Shown piece after piece: positions 1 to 11,280 of a stretch of 64,000 nucleotides of DNA; the stretch's first letter is position 1, and each line of letters begins with the position of its first letter. This stretch comes from Callorhinus ursinus (lineage: Eukaryota > Chordata > Mammalia > Carnivora > Otariidae): contig NW_020312828.1 of the NCBI RefSeq assembly GCF_003265705.1, positions 54,913,137-54,977,136 on the forward strand, read 5' to 3'. The position numbers were made by a program, and so were the translations under genes. The notes beneath the pieces were generated by a model that saw only the letters and a program-made list of their open reading frames with translations, ran no database searches and was not told the origin of the DNA.

Positions 1-223
1 TTATTGAAGAGACTGCATTTCTTGCTTTGGATATTCATTCTTTCCTGCTTTGTCGAAGGTTAGTTGACCATAGAGTTGAGGGTCCATTTCTGGGTTCTCT
101 ATTCTGCTCCATTAATCTATGTGTCTGTTTTTGTGCCAGTACCATGCTGTCTTGTTGATCACAGCTTTGTAAAATAGCTTGAAGTCAGGCATTGTGATAC
201 CCCCAGCTTTGGCTTTCTTTTTC

Positions 224-415
224 TTTCTTTCTTTTTTTTTTTTTTAAGATTTTATTGATTTATTTGAGAAAGAGAGAGTGAGAGAGAACAGGAAGGGAGG
301 GAGGAGCAGACTCCCCGCCAAGCCAAGAGCCCAATACAGGGCTCGATCCCAGGATCCTGGGACCATGACTGAGCCGAAGGCAGATGATTAACCAACTGAG
401 CCACCCAGGAGACCC
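224..415 (-). mobile_element. CAN SINE inserted in the L1
   Basis: This is the reverse complement of the carnivore tRNA-derived SINE: T-tract and TTTATTGATTTATTTGAG tail first, a GA-rich block, then the GAGCCACCCAGG tRNA-like head. The flanks are similar (GGCTTTCTTTTTC and GGTTTCCTTTTTC), an imperfect target duplication. The host L1 text resumes on both sides, so the SINE is younger than the L1. Confidence 0.93.
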
Positions 416-3223
416 TGGTTTCCTTTTTCAACATTCCTCAGGCTATTTGGGGTCTTTTCTGATTCCTTACAAATTTTAGGATTATTTGTTCCAGCTCTGT
501 GAAAAATGTCAATGGTATTTTGATAGGGATTGCATTGAATCTGTAGATTGCTCTGGGTAGCATAGACGTTTTAACAATATTCTTTCAATCCATTAGCATG
601 GAATGTTTTTCCATCTCTTTGTGTCTTCCTTAGTTTCTTCCGTAAGTGTTCTGTAGTTTTTAGTGTACAGATCCTTTACCTCTTTGATTAGGTTTATTCC
701 TAGGTATCTTATGGGTTTTGGTGCAATGGTAAATGGGATTGATTCCTTAATTTCTCTTTCTTCAGTCACATTGTTAGTGTATAGAAATGCAACTGATTTT
801 TGTGCATTGATTTTGTATCCTGCCACATTGCTGAATCGCTTTATGAGTTCTAGCAATTTTAGAGTTGAGTCTTTTGGGTTTTCCACATAAAGTATCATGT
901 CATCTGAGAAGAGTGAGAGTTTGACTTCTTTGCTAGTTTGAATGCCTTTTATTTCTTTTTGTTGATTGATTGCTGGAGCTAGGACTTCTAGTACGATGTT
1001 CCTGACCTTAAGGGAAAAGCTCTCAGTTTTTCCCCGTGGAGAATAATATTTGCTGTGGGCTTTTTGCAGATGGCTTTTATGGTCTTGAGGTATGTTCCCT
1101 CTATCCCTACACTGTGAAGAGTTTTAATCAATAAAGGATGCTGTATTTTGTCAAATGCTTTTTCTGCACCAATTGAGAGGATCATATGGTTCTTGTCTTT
1201 TCTTTTATTAATGTGATCTATCATGTTGATTGATTTGTGAATGTTGAGCCACCCTTGTGTCCCAGGAATAAATTCCACTTGGTCATGGTGAATAATCCTT
1301 TTAATGTACTGTTGGATCCTTTGTCTAGTTTCATGGTGAGTATTTCAGCATCCATGTTCATCAGGGATATTGGTCTGTAATTCTCCTTTTTGATGGGGTC
1401 TTTGGTTTTGAGATCAAGGTAATGCTGGCCTCATTGAACGAGTTTGGAAGTTATCCTTCCACCTCTGTTTTTTGAAACAGCTTCCATAGAATAGGTATTA
1501 TTTCTTTAAATGTTTGGTAGAATTCCCCTGGGAAGCTGTCTGTCCCTGGACTCTTCTTTTTAGGGAAGTTTTTGATTACTGCTTCAATTTCCTTGCTGGT
1601 TATTGGTTCGTTCAGATTTTTTATTTCTTCCTGTTTCAGTTTTGGTGTTTTATACGTCTCTAAGAATGCATCCATTTCTTCCAGATTGCCTAATTTGTTG
1701 GCATATAGTTGCTCATACTATGTTCTTAAAATTGTATTTCCTTGATGTTGGTCATGATCTTTCCCCTTTCATTCATGATTTTATTAATTTGGGTTCTTTA
1801 TCTTTTCTTTTTGATAAGTCTGGCTAGAGGTTTATCAATCTTATTAATTTTTTTCAAAGAACCAGCTTCTAGTTTCATTGATCTGTTTTACTGTTCTTCT
1901 AGTTTCTATTTCATTGATTCCTGCTCCAATCTTTATTATTTCTCTTCTCCTGCTTTGTTTAGGCTTTATTTGCTGTTCTTTCTCCAGGTCCTTTAGGTGT
2001 AAGGTTAACTTGTGTATTTGGGATTTTTCTATTTTTTGAGAGAGGCTTTTATTGCAATGTACTTCCCTCTTAGGACTGGCTTTGCTATATCCCAAAGATT
2101 TTGAACAGTTGTGTTTTCATTCTCATTAGTTTCCATGAATTTTTAAAATTCTTCTTTAATTTCCTGGTTGACCCATTCATTCTTTAGTAGGATGCTCCTT
2201 AACCTTCCAGTAATGGAGTTCCTTCCAAATTCCCTCTTGTGATTGATTTCAAGTTTCAAAACACTGTGCTCTGAAAATAGGCAGGGAATAATCCCAATCT
2301 TTTGGTATCGTTTGAGACTTGATTTGTGACCCAGTATGTGATCTATTCTGGAGAAAGTTCCATGTGCCCTCGAGAAGAATGAGTATGCTGTTGTTTTAGG
2401 ATGGAATGTTCTGTATATATCTGTAAAGTCCATCTGGTTCAGTGTGTCATTCAAAGCCCTTGTTTCTTTGTTGATCTTCTGCTTAGATTGTCTATCCATT
2501 GCTGTGAGTGCGGTGTTGAAGTCCCCTACTCTTGATGTATAATTATCAATATGTTTCTTTACTTTGGTTATTAATTGGTTTATATAATTGGCTGCTCCCA
2601 TGTTGGGGACATAAATATTAAAATTGTTAGATCTTCTTGTTGGGTAGACCCTTTAAGTATGATATAGTGTCCCTCTTCATCTCTTACTACAGTCTTTGGT
2701 TTAAAATCTAATTTGTCTAATATGAGGATTGCTATCCCAGCTTTCTTTTTTATCCAATCTGATACCCTATGTCTTTTGACTGGAGCATTTAGCCCATTTA
2801 CATTCAGAGTAACTATTGAAAGATATGAATTTAGTGCCCTTTTATGGCCTATAAAGTCCCTTTTTCTCTAGATTGTCTCTGTTTCTTTCTGGTCTATGTT
2901 ACTCTTGGGCTCTCTTTTTACTTACAGGATGCCCCTTAATATTTCTTGCAGGGTGGCTTGGTGGTCACATATTCTTTCAGTTTCTGTCTGTTCCAGAAGC
3001 TCTTTATGTTTCCTTCCAGTCTGAATATCAGCCTTGCCGGATAATGTATTACCAAAACAGAAAAGCAAACAAAATAAAACAAAACAAAACAAAAAAAGGA
3101 GGGGGGGAGAGAGAATATAATCTCACAGGGTGGGCAAAACAGGATGATCCACTTGTTCCTGAGTGAATTTTGGTCTGTGTATTAGAAGACACTAACTCCC
3201 AAAATTGCAAAGAAGCAGAATGA

Positions 3224-3225
<2 letters not shown>

Positions 3226-3274
<49 letters not shown>
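3226..3274. repeat. (AC)n microsatellite, about 24 units
   Basis: An uninterrupted AC run lies inside the L1, between the endonuclease-coding part and the 5' UTR-like part. A-rich low-complexity sequence flanks it (3050-3110 and 3300-3480). Confidence 0.98.
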
Positions 3275-3276
<2 letters not shown>

Positions 3277-3539
3277 TATATAAAATTGAGTAGAGTGAAA
3301 GGAGGCCAAAAATGAAGCATATATCTATAAAATGTAGATCAAAAAAATAAAAGTTAAAAAGCGACTTAAAAACAGAGTTGATAAAAAATAAAAAACTAGG
3401 TGAAAAGGGAAAAAAGAAATGGGAAATTTTAGACTGAAAGATAAGCGAATCATGAGAAAAAAACCTCGAGTTCTGTATACTATTTTCCACTAGCGCTGGA
3501 GTTTTACAGTCTTGTGGGATCCATAAACTTGTCATGCAC

Positions 3540-4523
3540 CTGTTCTAACAGTTGGTCTTCTGGGGGAGGGGCCTGCTGTGCTGCTTTTCAGGTGTCTTTG
3601 CTTGGGTGGAGTTGCACTGCCCCTTGCCATGGGGCTTGGGCTTAGTGTAAGCTGGTCTTCTGTGTGGCTATTGTTTTCGGAAGGCTTTCCACACCTTTTT
3701 TGAGGATCAATATAAAAATGGCTGTGCCCCCATTTCTAGCCCCAGAGCCGAAAGATCGCAGTCCCCCTCTTCAGTAAACACTCTGGGACAAACGGTCTTC
3801 ACTTTGGTGTGTGCCAAACTCCGCAGACTCCTGCGGTGCGTGCCCACAGCAATCCTCCCCGGGGGACCCCGAGGGTCCTGAGTTACTGCCCTTTATAGGG
3901 CTCTGGTGCTGAGAGCAATCTCGGAATCTTGTGTGTACCTGCTCAGCCCCTCCCAGGGGATGGCAGATGGTTCCCGTGTTCCAGTCCATTGTAGGGTTCC
4001 AGGCAGAGTGCCGGGCAGCTTGTGGTTTATGGCAACCTGAGCTGAGATCCCCCTTCTGGGCTTGCTGACCTTAACCATTTTCCCTGCTCCACTGCTAGGG
4101 AACTCTACTGGTTGAGGCACCCCTGCTAGTTCTGTGACTCCTGGGATCCTGAGATCACACTGATCCACCTAGAATTCTGCCGGTTTCATCCCCTAAGCCC
4201 CTTTCAGACAGGGATATCTCTAACTGGAGAAGATTTCTAAAGGTTCTGATTTTGCCCTCTGGGGCTATATCACTTTGCAGTAGCCAGCTAATGGAGGTTC
4301 CCTCCCCCATCTGTTTATCTTCCAATATCTCCCCTTAGATTCACTTCTCTGCACCTCCTACTTTGCAAAACGCAGTCACTTTTCTACTTGTAGAATTCCA
4401 GATTTTTTTTCTTACATCTCAGGCTGAATCATGGGTGTTCAGAAAGGTTTGATAGTTATCTAGCTAAATTCAAGGGACCAGATGAAACGAGGTCCCCTAA
4501 TCTTCTGCTATCTTGCCTCCTCC
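3540..4523 (-). mobile_element. L1 5' UTR-like region (part of the L1 above)
   Basis: This segment is GC-richer than its neighbours and has no long open frame. It ends in the L1 start GGAGGAGGCAAG on the minus strand. Composition changes sharply to AT-rich single-copy DNA at 4524, which marks the 5' boundary of the element. A promoter role is known for L1 5' UTRs in general. Nothing shows this one is active. Confidence 0.75.
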
Positions 4524-5799
4524 ATCTAACATTTTGTGGTCTTTAGAAAGATATTGATTTACATTATTATTAGCTGGTTATAGGAATATTCATTTCTTCA
4601 GATATTTGAAATTTTAATAATTCTGTGCCAAATCTGAGTATTATTATGAGTGATATCTCATTGATGATTTATTTTTTGCATTCATTTGATTACTGGGAAG
4701 ATTTCATGGTTTTATTTATTTTTATGTCAATATTTTTCCTCCTTGGTGGTTTGCCTACTTTGATTCCTGAGCAAATGTTTCTAAGATCTTCTAAAATAAT
4801 GATATCATCCTTTTACTTCAATAGCTGTATTCTTTGGCCCAAGAACTATCAATAAATTGTCTCACTTTCTCCTTAAGTTTTATGTTTTCAGGATAAATCT
4901 TGAGTATAAACACATATTAATTTTCCTAAGTTAAAGTAACTATTCTGGGACATCAGGGAACATTACAGAAGGGGGGAAAACTCACAACCTGATATAATGG
5001 CATAGTTTATTTTTCTTGTGAAGATAAACATTTCATTTTTATAGAAATCTGTATTTAAGGTCTCCAAATACATAAAGAACCTCACTACCAGTTGACATGT
5101 TACAGTGTTGACATACCAAGTAGACTTTGAAGCTGTTATTTCAACTTTATTTTCTCATATGTGAGTCAAATTACAGAGTAAACATACCTGAGTATGAAAT
5201 AAGTTAAAATAAATCATAGACTGGTAAAAGAAAGTTGCTAAGAGTAGATATAGAGAGCAATCTTGTACCCCTAAAGGTTTTCAGCATTTATTATAAGCAT
5301 TTATTAGACAAGCCTGAAAAAAATTCTTCCTCATAGCTGCTCTGAGATTGGTTGAATCACTATTATAAAACTTGTCTGGTAGGCTTGCTAAAGTGTATGC
5401 AGGGCTATATGTCATGAAGAATTTATATCAGGGTGTTAAAAGTGATTTCAGAATCCCATTAAAAGAAATAACCTTAATCATCCACAATAACATTGCATTA
5501 ATTATTGATAAATCTAATCAGTAGTCTGAAATTGCTCACATCTAATATTAATCAGAAAGGCAGATGAATTCCCAGCATGATGACATGCTCTTTGTGCCTT
5601 CAAGTACCTTTATAGTGTTATTATTTACATGTTCCTGAATTGGAGGAAACTTATTTGAGTGAGAATCAGAAAGATTAGATCCTTCAGAGAAATGCCCTCA
5701 CTGTGGTTGGGTTCCACTCACAAAATTGGTTTATACAGTATTGTCAATTCATGGAAAACATAACTTCAGTGTTTTTTGTTTTAAACTGATTCTCTTGTA
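4524..5799. other. AT-rich stretch without a recognised gene or repeat
   Basis: No supported coding frame. The stretch is AT-rich with many TAAT motifs around 5450-5560 (see findings). Very old L1 remnants cannot be excluded. Confidence 0.5.
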
Positions 5800-7066
5800 A
5801 AGTCAAATTATCTTAATATATTTATTTTTATCTTGATTTCAAAAAACAAATGGAGAGAAAGGGAGAGAGAGAACTTTATGCAAAATGGCAATATACCCAT
5901 AATGCAGCTTAAGAAATAAAATATTTCTATCAGAGCACCTTTCCCTAACCCTCTTGGATCATATTCTCCACCCTCCCAATTAGAGTTAATCATCATTTTG
6001 AATTTGAATGTGTTTACAAATTTCATTTGCTCCTTTATATTTCATGTCTGTATGTATATGAATATACTTTATGTATACATGTATACAAATTAAATTGAAA
6101 TAATATGGGGTGTCATTTTCTATTTTAATTTTTACAGAAATTATATCATTATGACTCATATGGCTCTGTATTATTCACTTTCAGAGCTGTAGATATAGGC
6201 CCCGGTGTATACATATACCGGAATTTATCATCTATTCTCCTGCCAATAGACATTTAAGTTATTTCTAAATTCCTGAGATTTCAAATACTGCTGCTTTGAA
6301 CATTCTTGTACATATCTGTAGGAGAAAATATTCAAATGTTTCTCCAGGGCATAAGCCTAGAGTGGAATGGCTTGTCTGAAGCGTATGTAAACTCTTCAAC
6401 TTTGATAAGTTTTCAGCAACTTGATTTTCAGATGGGATTGTGCTCATTTGCACTCTCACCATCATCAGCTAAAGTTTTCAGTTTGTTCACATTCTAATTA
6501 ACTTAAAAGGTTTTTTTTGTTTTTATTTTTGTTTTTTCTGCTAGTTTGCTATATGTGATAATGATTTTCATTGTGGCTTTCCTCTAAATTTCCATGATAC
6601 TTGTGAGACTGAGCATTTTTTACTTGTACTGACAATCCCATTTTCTCTTTTGAATTGTATATATTTGTAATGTGCTATTGATATAATTGTCTTGGTAATA
6701 TATTTTGCAGTTAGCTGCCCACATCTGTGATTTTTTTTCTTTACTGTTTTTGTTACTGTGTTGTCTTTTGGAGCACTTAAATTTTTATTTAAATACAGCT
6801 AAACTGTCAATAGAGTTTCATTTATGGTTTATACTTTTTTGTTTGTATTCTTTAAGATATCATATATTATTGAAGTTAAAAAGGTATTATATATTTTTTT
6901 CTAAATGTTTAAGGTTCTTATTGTGTATACGATGTGAAATAGGAATCCACTTATATTTTTAAATATATCATTCCAGCATTGTTTTGAAAAATGAGTCCAG
7001 CTTTTCCCATTGATGTTTGATTATATCTCACATCACAAATGACACTTTCCTACACACAGATATATT

Positions 7067-7252
7067 TTTTAAAGATTTTATTTATTTATTTGTCAGACAG
7101 AGAGAGAGCACAAGCAGGGGGAGTGGCAGGCAGAGGGAGAAACAAGCTCCCTGTTGAGCAAGGAGCCCAATGTAGGACTCGATCCCAGCACCCTGGGATC
7201 ATGACCTGAGCTGAAGGCAGATGCTTAACTAACTGAGCCACCCAAGCGCCCC
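7067..7252 (-). mobile_element. CAN SINE
   Basis: Full-length reverse-oriented CAN SINE with AAAGATTTTATTTATTTATT tail and GAGCCACCCAAGCGCCCC head. The target duplication is ACACAGATATATTTTTT on the left (about 7054-7070) and ACACAGATATTTTTTAT on the right (from 7253). Confidence 0.97.
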
Positions 7253-7929
7253 ACACAGATATTTTTTATGGTGGCTCCTATTCTGTTCCATTTGTGTGTT
7301 GATTTATCTTTATATCAATACTATATTGTCTTTATTATTTTTTTTCATAACACATGATATCTTATAAGGCAAGTTCATCCACCTACCACACACACCAGTT
7401 CTTTTTCTTAAAGAACATTTTGATTATTCTTGGTCTTTTACTCTTCTATATAAATTTTAGAATTTATTTCCCCCTGACACACACACACAAAATAATAATT
7501 GTTTTTGGAATTATTTTCTCTTATACATTCATACATGAAATCAAGAAGATTTATTTATTTCAAAGCACATTTTCTCACTTTATTACTGATTTTTATATAT
7601 TGATTTATCTTTAACATATTGATATATGTTATATCATATAACATATTGATTTGTGTTATTAATCTTCTAGCTAAAATCCTTACCTAACTGTCCTATTAAA
7701 TCTAAAAATATGTAGCTATCTTGATTTCTAAGTAAATAATTATATTGTCAATACATGAAGATATTTACTATTCCAATCTTTAAACTGCTGCTTGTTTTTC
7801 TTATCTTGCTGCACTGACTGAATCCTTACTATGATATTTAATACACACTGATATTTGGATCTTGTTTTATTCAAACTCTTAAAGCAACATTTCCGGTATT
7901 TTACTATCCATTATGTTGTTGCCATAGGC

Positions 7930-9551
7930 TTTTTTTTTTTTGTTAAAGTGGGTATTTTATTTATTTGTACTTAAACCTATAAACGAATCAGCCAAACTGG
8001 TACTATTATCATGATACATTAAAATACAAAACATCTTTCTACAAATACTAGAATACTGAACAAATTAACAGTTCTAGTAAAACATCACAAGGGACAGAGG
8101 AAATCAATGAAGCACATTATAGCTTAACACTTCACCATTAATAATTGAGGTTATTAACAAGAAAGGCCTCACAATCTCAGAAAATACAAATTATCCTTCA
8201 TCACACGTCTTTGTATCTTCACTTCTTATTCTTGAGGTTAGATTCTAGAGCCTAAAGATATCCACATTAGGATTGTATCTAGTTATCTATATCCAGAAAC
8301 ACCTTTTATCATGTTGTCCATAGCCGCCAATGCTACTGAAACCTCTTTGACTCCAATCGTACCCCCTCAATGGACACAATAATAATAATGGGAAACAGAA
8401 TATCGAGGCAGAGATATATAGGACCCTAAAAGACAAAGCCTAGGAGAAGTAATACAGCCACTCATCACACATCTTCAGCCTGTATGTTCACAGAGTAATT
8501 CGGGAACAAATCCATTATTTGCTGGGTACTAAAATACTTAGCAGATTATTGTATTACACGATGGCTTTCCCCAGAAGTTTCTAAGATGGACTCCAAATTG
8601 CTGATGCAATTTTGCTGGGACTGGATCTGGGGCTGCAGGGATTCCTCTCCACAGTTCTGGAGCTGATTGTTCCAGGCTTGGGGGCACCAGGTCTGACTGG
8701 CCCAGGAATGGTTGCTCCAAGACTGGCTGTTCCAGGTCTGTTTGCTCCAATTTGGGTTATTCCAGGTCTGGTTGCTCCATATTGGAAGGTTTCCGGAAGT
8801 GTTCCTCAGGTATCTCTGGTGGTAAGAATAGAAGCCTGGGTATTCTGCAGTTGCTGTGCTGTTCTGAGTCACACTCTTGCTCTCCTTTGGCCAATGGTTT
8901 TTCTGCCACCTCTTATATTTCATTCTCTGGTTCTGGAACCAGGTCTTCACCTGCTTATAGCTAAGGTTCAGAATGTTGGAAAGTTCTTGCATCTGCTGGA
9001 GACTGAGGTATTTCTGTCTCTGAAATCGATCATTGAGGACATAGAGTTGGGTCTGAGAGAACACAGTCCTGATCTTCTGTTTCTTGCCCTAGGCCGTATC
9101 TTCCTTCCTCACTGTTCTCTCCTCTCCAGAAGTGGGTGGTAGTTTTACCCTGGGACTGGTGGAGGAGTCAGGGCTGTCCTGAACAAGCAGATCCATGGAC
9201 GAAGGAAGAGGAGAGACGGTCTCCGTGTAGGGTGTCTCAGCAGATGACATTTGCAGGGACACATAATTTTCTTCAGGCCCATAAATCTCAGGCATTGGAG
9301 AAGCGTCCCCAGAACTGGGTGCTTCGGGACCAGGCGGGCATTGGGGCAGAGTTAGATCTGCACTCATGTTAGTGAATTGAGGGTAGACGGGAAAAAAGAA
9401 AGAGCGAGATTGTAAGAATGGCCCAGGCTTATGGATCTAGGTGGAAGAGCTGAGAGGAGTAGGAACACCTCCAGATGTTAAGAGTCTGAGAAAGACAGGA
9501 TGAAGTACGTCACCACCCCAATAGTAAGAGCCAACCAGCCCAATGGAGCCC
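7930..9551 (-). pseudogene. NANOG (retropseudogene): NANOG processed pseudogene (retrocopy), nearly intact frame
   Basis: NANOG is a homeobox transcription factor of pluripotent and germ cells. This intronless minus-strand copy has a 5' UTR (9368-9551), a start codon at 9365-9367, a 301-codon frame to TGA at 8465-8467, a 3' UTR with overlapping AATAAA signals (about 7956-7966) and a 12-nt A-tail (T-run at 7930-7941). The 14-bp target duplication GCCATAGGCTTTTT lies at 7921-7934 and 9552-9565. The homeodomain is at codons 95-154, with helix-3 core WFQNQRMK at 143-150. The tryptophan repeat has W every fifth residue from codon 197 to 232. No frameshift is seen. Two in-frame stops break it: TAG at codon 93 (9089-9091), just before the homeodomain, and TAA at codon 274 (8546-8548). 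Both look like C-to-T changes of glutamine codons. It sits in an old L1. Identity is very secure. Expression is unknown. Confidence 0.97.
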
Positions 9552-9957
9552 GCCATAGGCTTTTTGATAGACACATTTTATTAGCCTAAGAAATTTGCTT
9601 TGTTCCTTGATTGCTGAAAAGTTGTTTATATGTATTTTTAATTTTAATGTTGAATGTATTACTTCAGTCAAGTACTTTTTTTCTGAACCTAGTGAGATAA
9701 TCCTTTTCTTTACATGGCCTAATGTAGCTTTATGCAATGATGGGATATATAATCTCTAGCTGGTTGGCCATGATCCCAGCTAAAACGTTATAGGTTATGG
9801 ATTATATTACTACAATTATCAGTTTTTACAACATAAATTTATACTGCTTCACGCATTGATTAGAAAGCATTTGCTTTATTTCAAATCCCTGGAACAATTT
9901 ATATGTGAGGTATTATTTCTTTCCCCCTCTATGCCTGGTATTTTATTTTCTTTGACT

Positions 9958-10107
9958 CTTTCTCCCTCTTCCCTCCCTTCCTTTCTCCCTCCCCTGTTTC
10001 CTTCCTTCCTTCCTTCCTTCCTTCCTTCCTTCCTTCCTTCCTTCCTTCTTTCCTTCCTTCCTTCCTTCCTTCCTTCCTTCCTTCCTTCCTTCCTTCCTTC
10101 TCCCCTC
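9958..10107. repeat. (TTCC)n microsatellite in a 150-nt polypyrimidine tract
   Basis: About 100 nt of TTCC repeats (10000-10100, one TTCTTTCC interruption) are preceded by irregular CCTT and CTCCC sequence, giving a nearly pure pyrimidine strand. The open frames here (L/P/S-rich one way, K/E/G/R-rich the other) are repeat artefacts. Confidence 0.98.
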
Positions 10108-10302
10108 TTGGGGGATTGATTCAATCTTGTTAAACTTTATAGTTAATTAATGTTTTCTATTTCATACTGAGTTAATTTTGGTAAGCTATATATTTTTTTG
10201 TTTATTGACTATTTTCTCTAAACTTTCAAGCTTAAGTATTCAAAATATATTCTTTTATATATCTTTTTAAAAATTACTGCTATATTCCCCTTTTTAATTC
10301 TT

Positions 10303-10426
10303 TTTAAAACTTTTTTTTTTATTATTATTATTTTTAAAGTAAGCTCTACACTGAGCATGGGGTTTGGTCTCATGACCCTGAGATCAAGAGTCACATGCTC
10401 TAGGGACTGAGCCAGCCAGGCATCCC
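10303..10426 (-). mobile_element. Older CAN-type SINE (short variant)
   Basis: This copy lacks the long GA block. It reads AAGTAAGCTCTACACTGAGC, then the CATGACCCTGAGATCAAGAG block, then GAGCCAGCCAGGCATCCC. A perfect 18-bp target duplication TTCCCCTTTTTAATTCTT lies at 10285-10302 and 10427-10444. Confidence 0.93.
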
Positions 10427-11280
10427 TTCCCCTTTTTAATTCTTAATATTGCTTATTTGGAACTTATTTTGTTTCCCTTGATCAGCCTTGTGAGTGGTTT
10501 GTCTAGTTCATTAGTTTTGCTTTTTAAAAAACCAGTATTTATATTTCAGGATCTTCTCTATTGCATTTTTGTTTTCTGTTATTAATTTCTTATTTTATAT
10601 TTATAAAGCTTATATTTATACAGCTTTTTATTTTTATATTTATACAGTTTATTTTCCATTAGCATTTTAAGGGTATAATTATAGTACTTTTCGCTACATT
10701 TAGTGTTAAGTATTTTCTGATTTCTATTATTTCATCACACTTACTCAGAAATATGCTTTTAACATTTTAAATTATTTTATTATTGTTTGTTTATCTTTTG
10801 GATATTGATTTCTTACTAATGGTAAACTTGACAAAACATTGTTCTTTTTAAATGTGATTACTTTTCCTTTTGAGTCAAATAAATAGTGCCACTGTCTTTT
10901 CTGCAAATGCTTGAAAACTGTGTTTTCTAATTATTGACTGCAGGGTTAATTGTGCCCATTATTAATTTGTAATCAGATTGTTCAAATCTTTATTCTTCAA
11001 ATTTTTCCCCATTGATCTATTTCCCCATTATAAGAGTTGTGTTAAACTTATTTTATTATAATTGTGGATTTGCTCATTGCTTTTTACAATTATATATATT
11101 TTTTCCTAATACATTTTGGGCTATGATACTAACTTCATTTTTTTGTTAGGTCACATTCAAACTTTCTGTGGTCTTATGTCTTATATATGCTAATTTTAAG
11201 TTGTAAATAGTTAGGTTGTATTTTATCCAATAAGGTAACCTCTTTTTATTTTTAACTGTTGAGTTTAATAAATTTATATT

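Larger units (their letters stand above)
1..4523 (-). mobile_element. L1 (LINE-1) retrotransposon, minus strand, 3' end outside the window
   Basis: Minus-strand translation gives L1 ORF2 pieces in order. An endonuclease segment lies at 2143-2601, with the VGDFNTALTAMDRQSKQ and HGTFSRIDHILGHKSS motifs, and continues upstream to about 2760. A linker follows at 1844-2095, then reverse-transcriptase blocks at 1451-1675 ([11 protein letters not shown]), 988-1278 ([26 protein letters not shown]) and 593-898 ([28 protein letters not shown]). The frame changes between blocks and contains stops, so the copy is dead. The far end (4512-4523) reads GGAGGAGGCAAG on the minus strand, the usual start of a carnivore L1. 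The reverse-transcriptase blocks run to the left window edge, so the ORF2 C-terminus, 3' UTR and tail lie outside. I could not recognise ORF1 between the endonuclease and the 5' UTR-like part. Confidence 0.93.
5800..11280 (-). mobile_element. Old L1 (mammal-wide type), minus strand, heavily interrupted
   Basis: The plus strand reads as typical antisense L1 text. Examples are 'gctgctttgaacattcttgtacat' at about 6290, 'catttgtgtgttgatttatcttta' at about 7290, and 'gttttgctttttaaaaaaccagtat' at about 10520. Order and orientation agree across about 5.5 kb. The copy is split by SINEs at 7067-7252 and 10303-10426, the NANOG retrocopy at 7930-9551 and a TTCC tract. It ends where GC-richer BID-derived sequence begins at 11281. 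The left boundary is approximate. Confidence 0.75.

Noticed and set aside
593..2601. An active L1 or domesticated reverse transcriptase
   Set aside because: ORF2 is split by frameshifts and stops, and the 3' end is outside the window.
3049..3535. Minus-strand frames rich in CV and VCVC repeats (86 and 117 codons)
   Set aside because: Translation of the (AC)n microsatellite and low-complexity L1 sequence.
8612..9142. 176-codon plus-strand frame, the longest in the window
   Set aside because: It is antisense to the NANOG retrocopy. Its L/V/P/G-rich composition is the mirror of the tryptophan-repeat coding sequence.
7930..9551. A functional NANOG gene
   Set aside because: No introns, A-tail and target duplication present, and two in-frame stops. 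It is a retrocopy, and parental gene structure is absent.
10000..10100. A CRISPR-like or other bacterial repeat array
   Set aside because: The arrays here are simple microsatellites with no spacers, and the whole window is mammalian.
9856..10124. L/P/S-rich and K/E/G/R-rich frames of 82-87 codons
   Set aside because: Pure translation of the TTCC/GGAA microsatellite in two directions.
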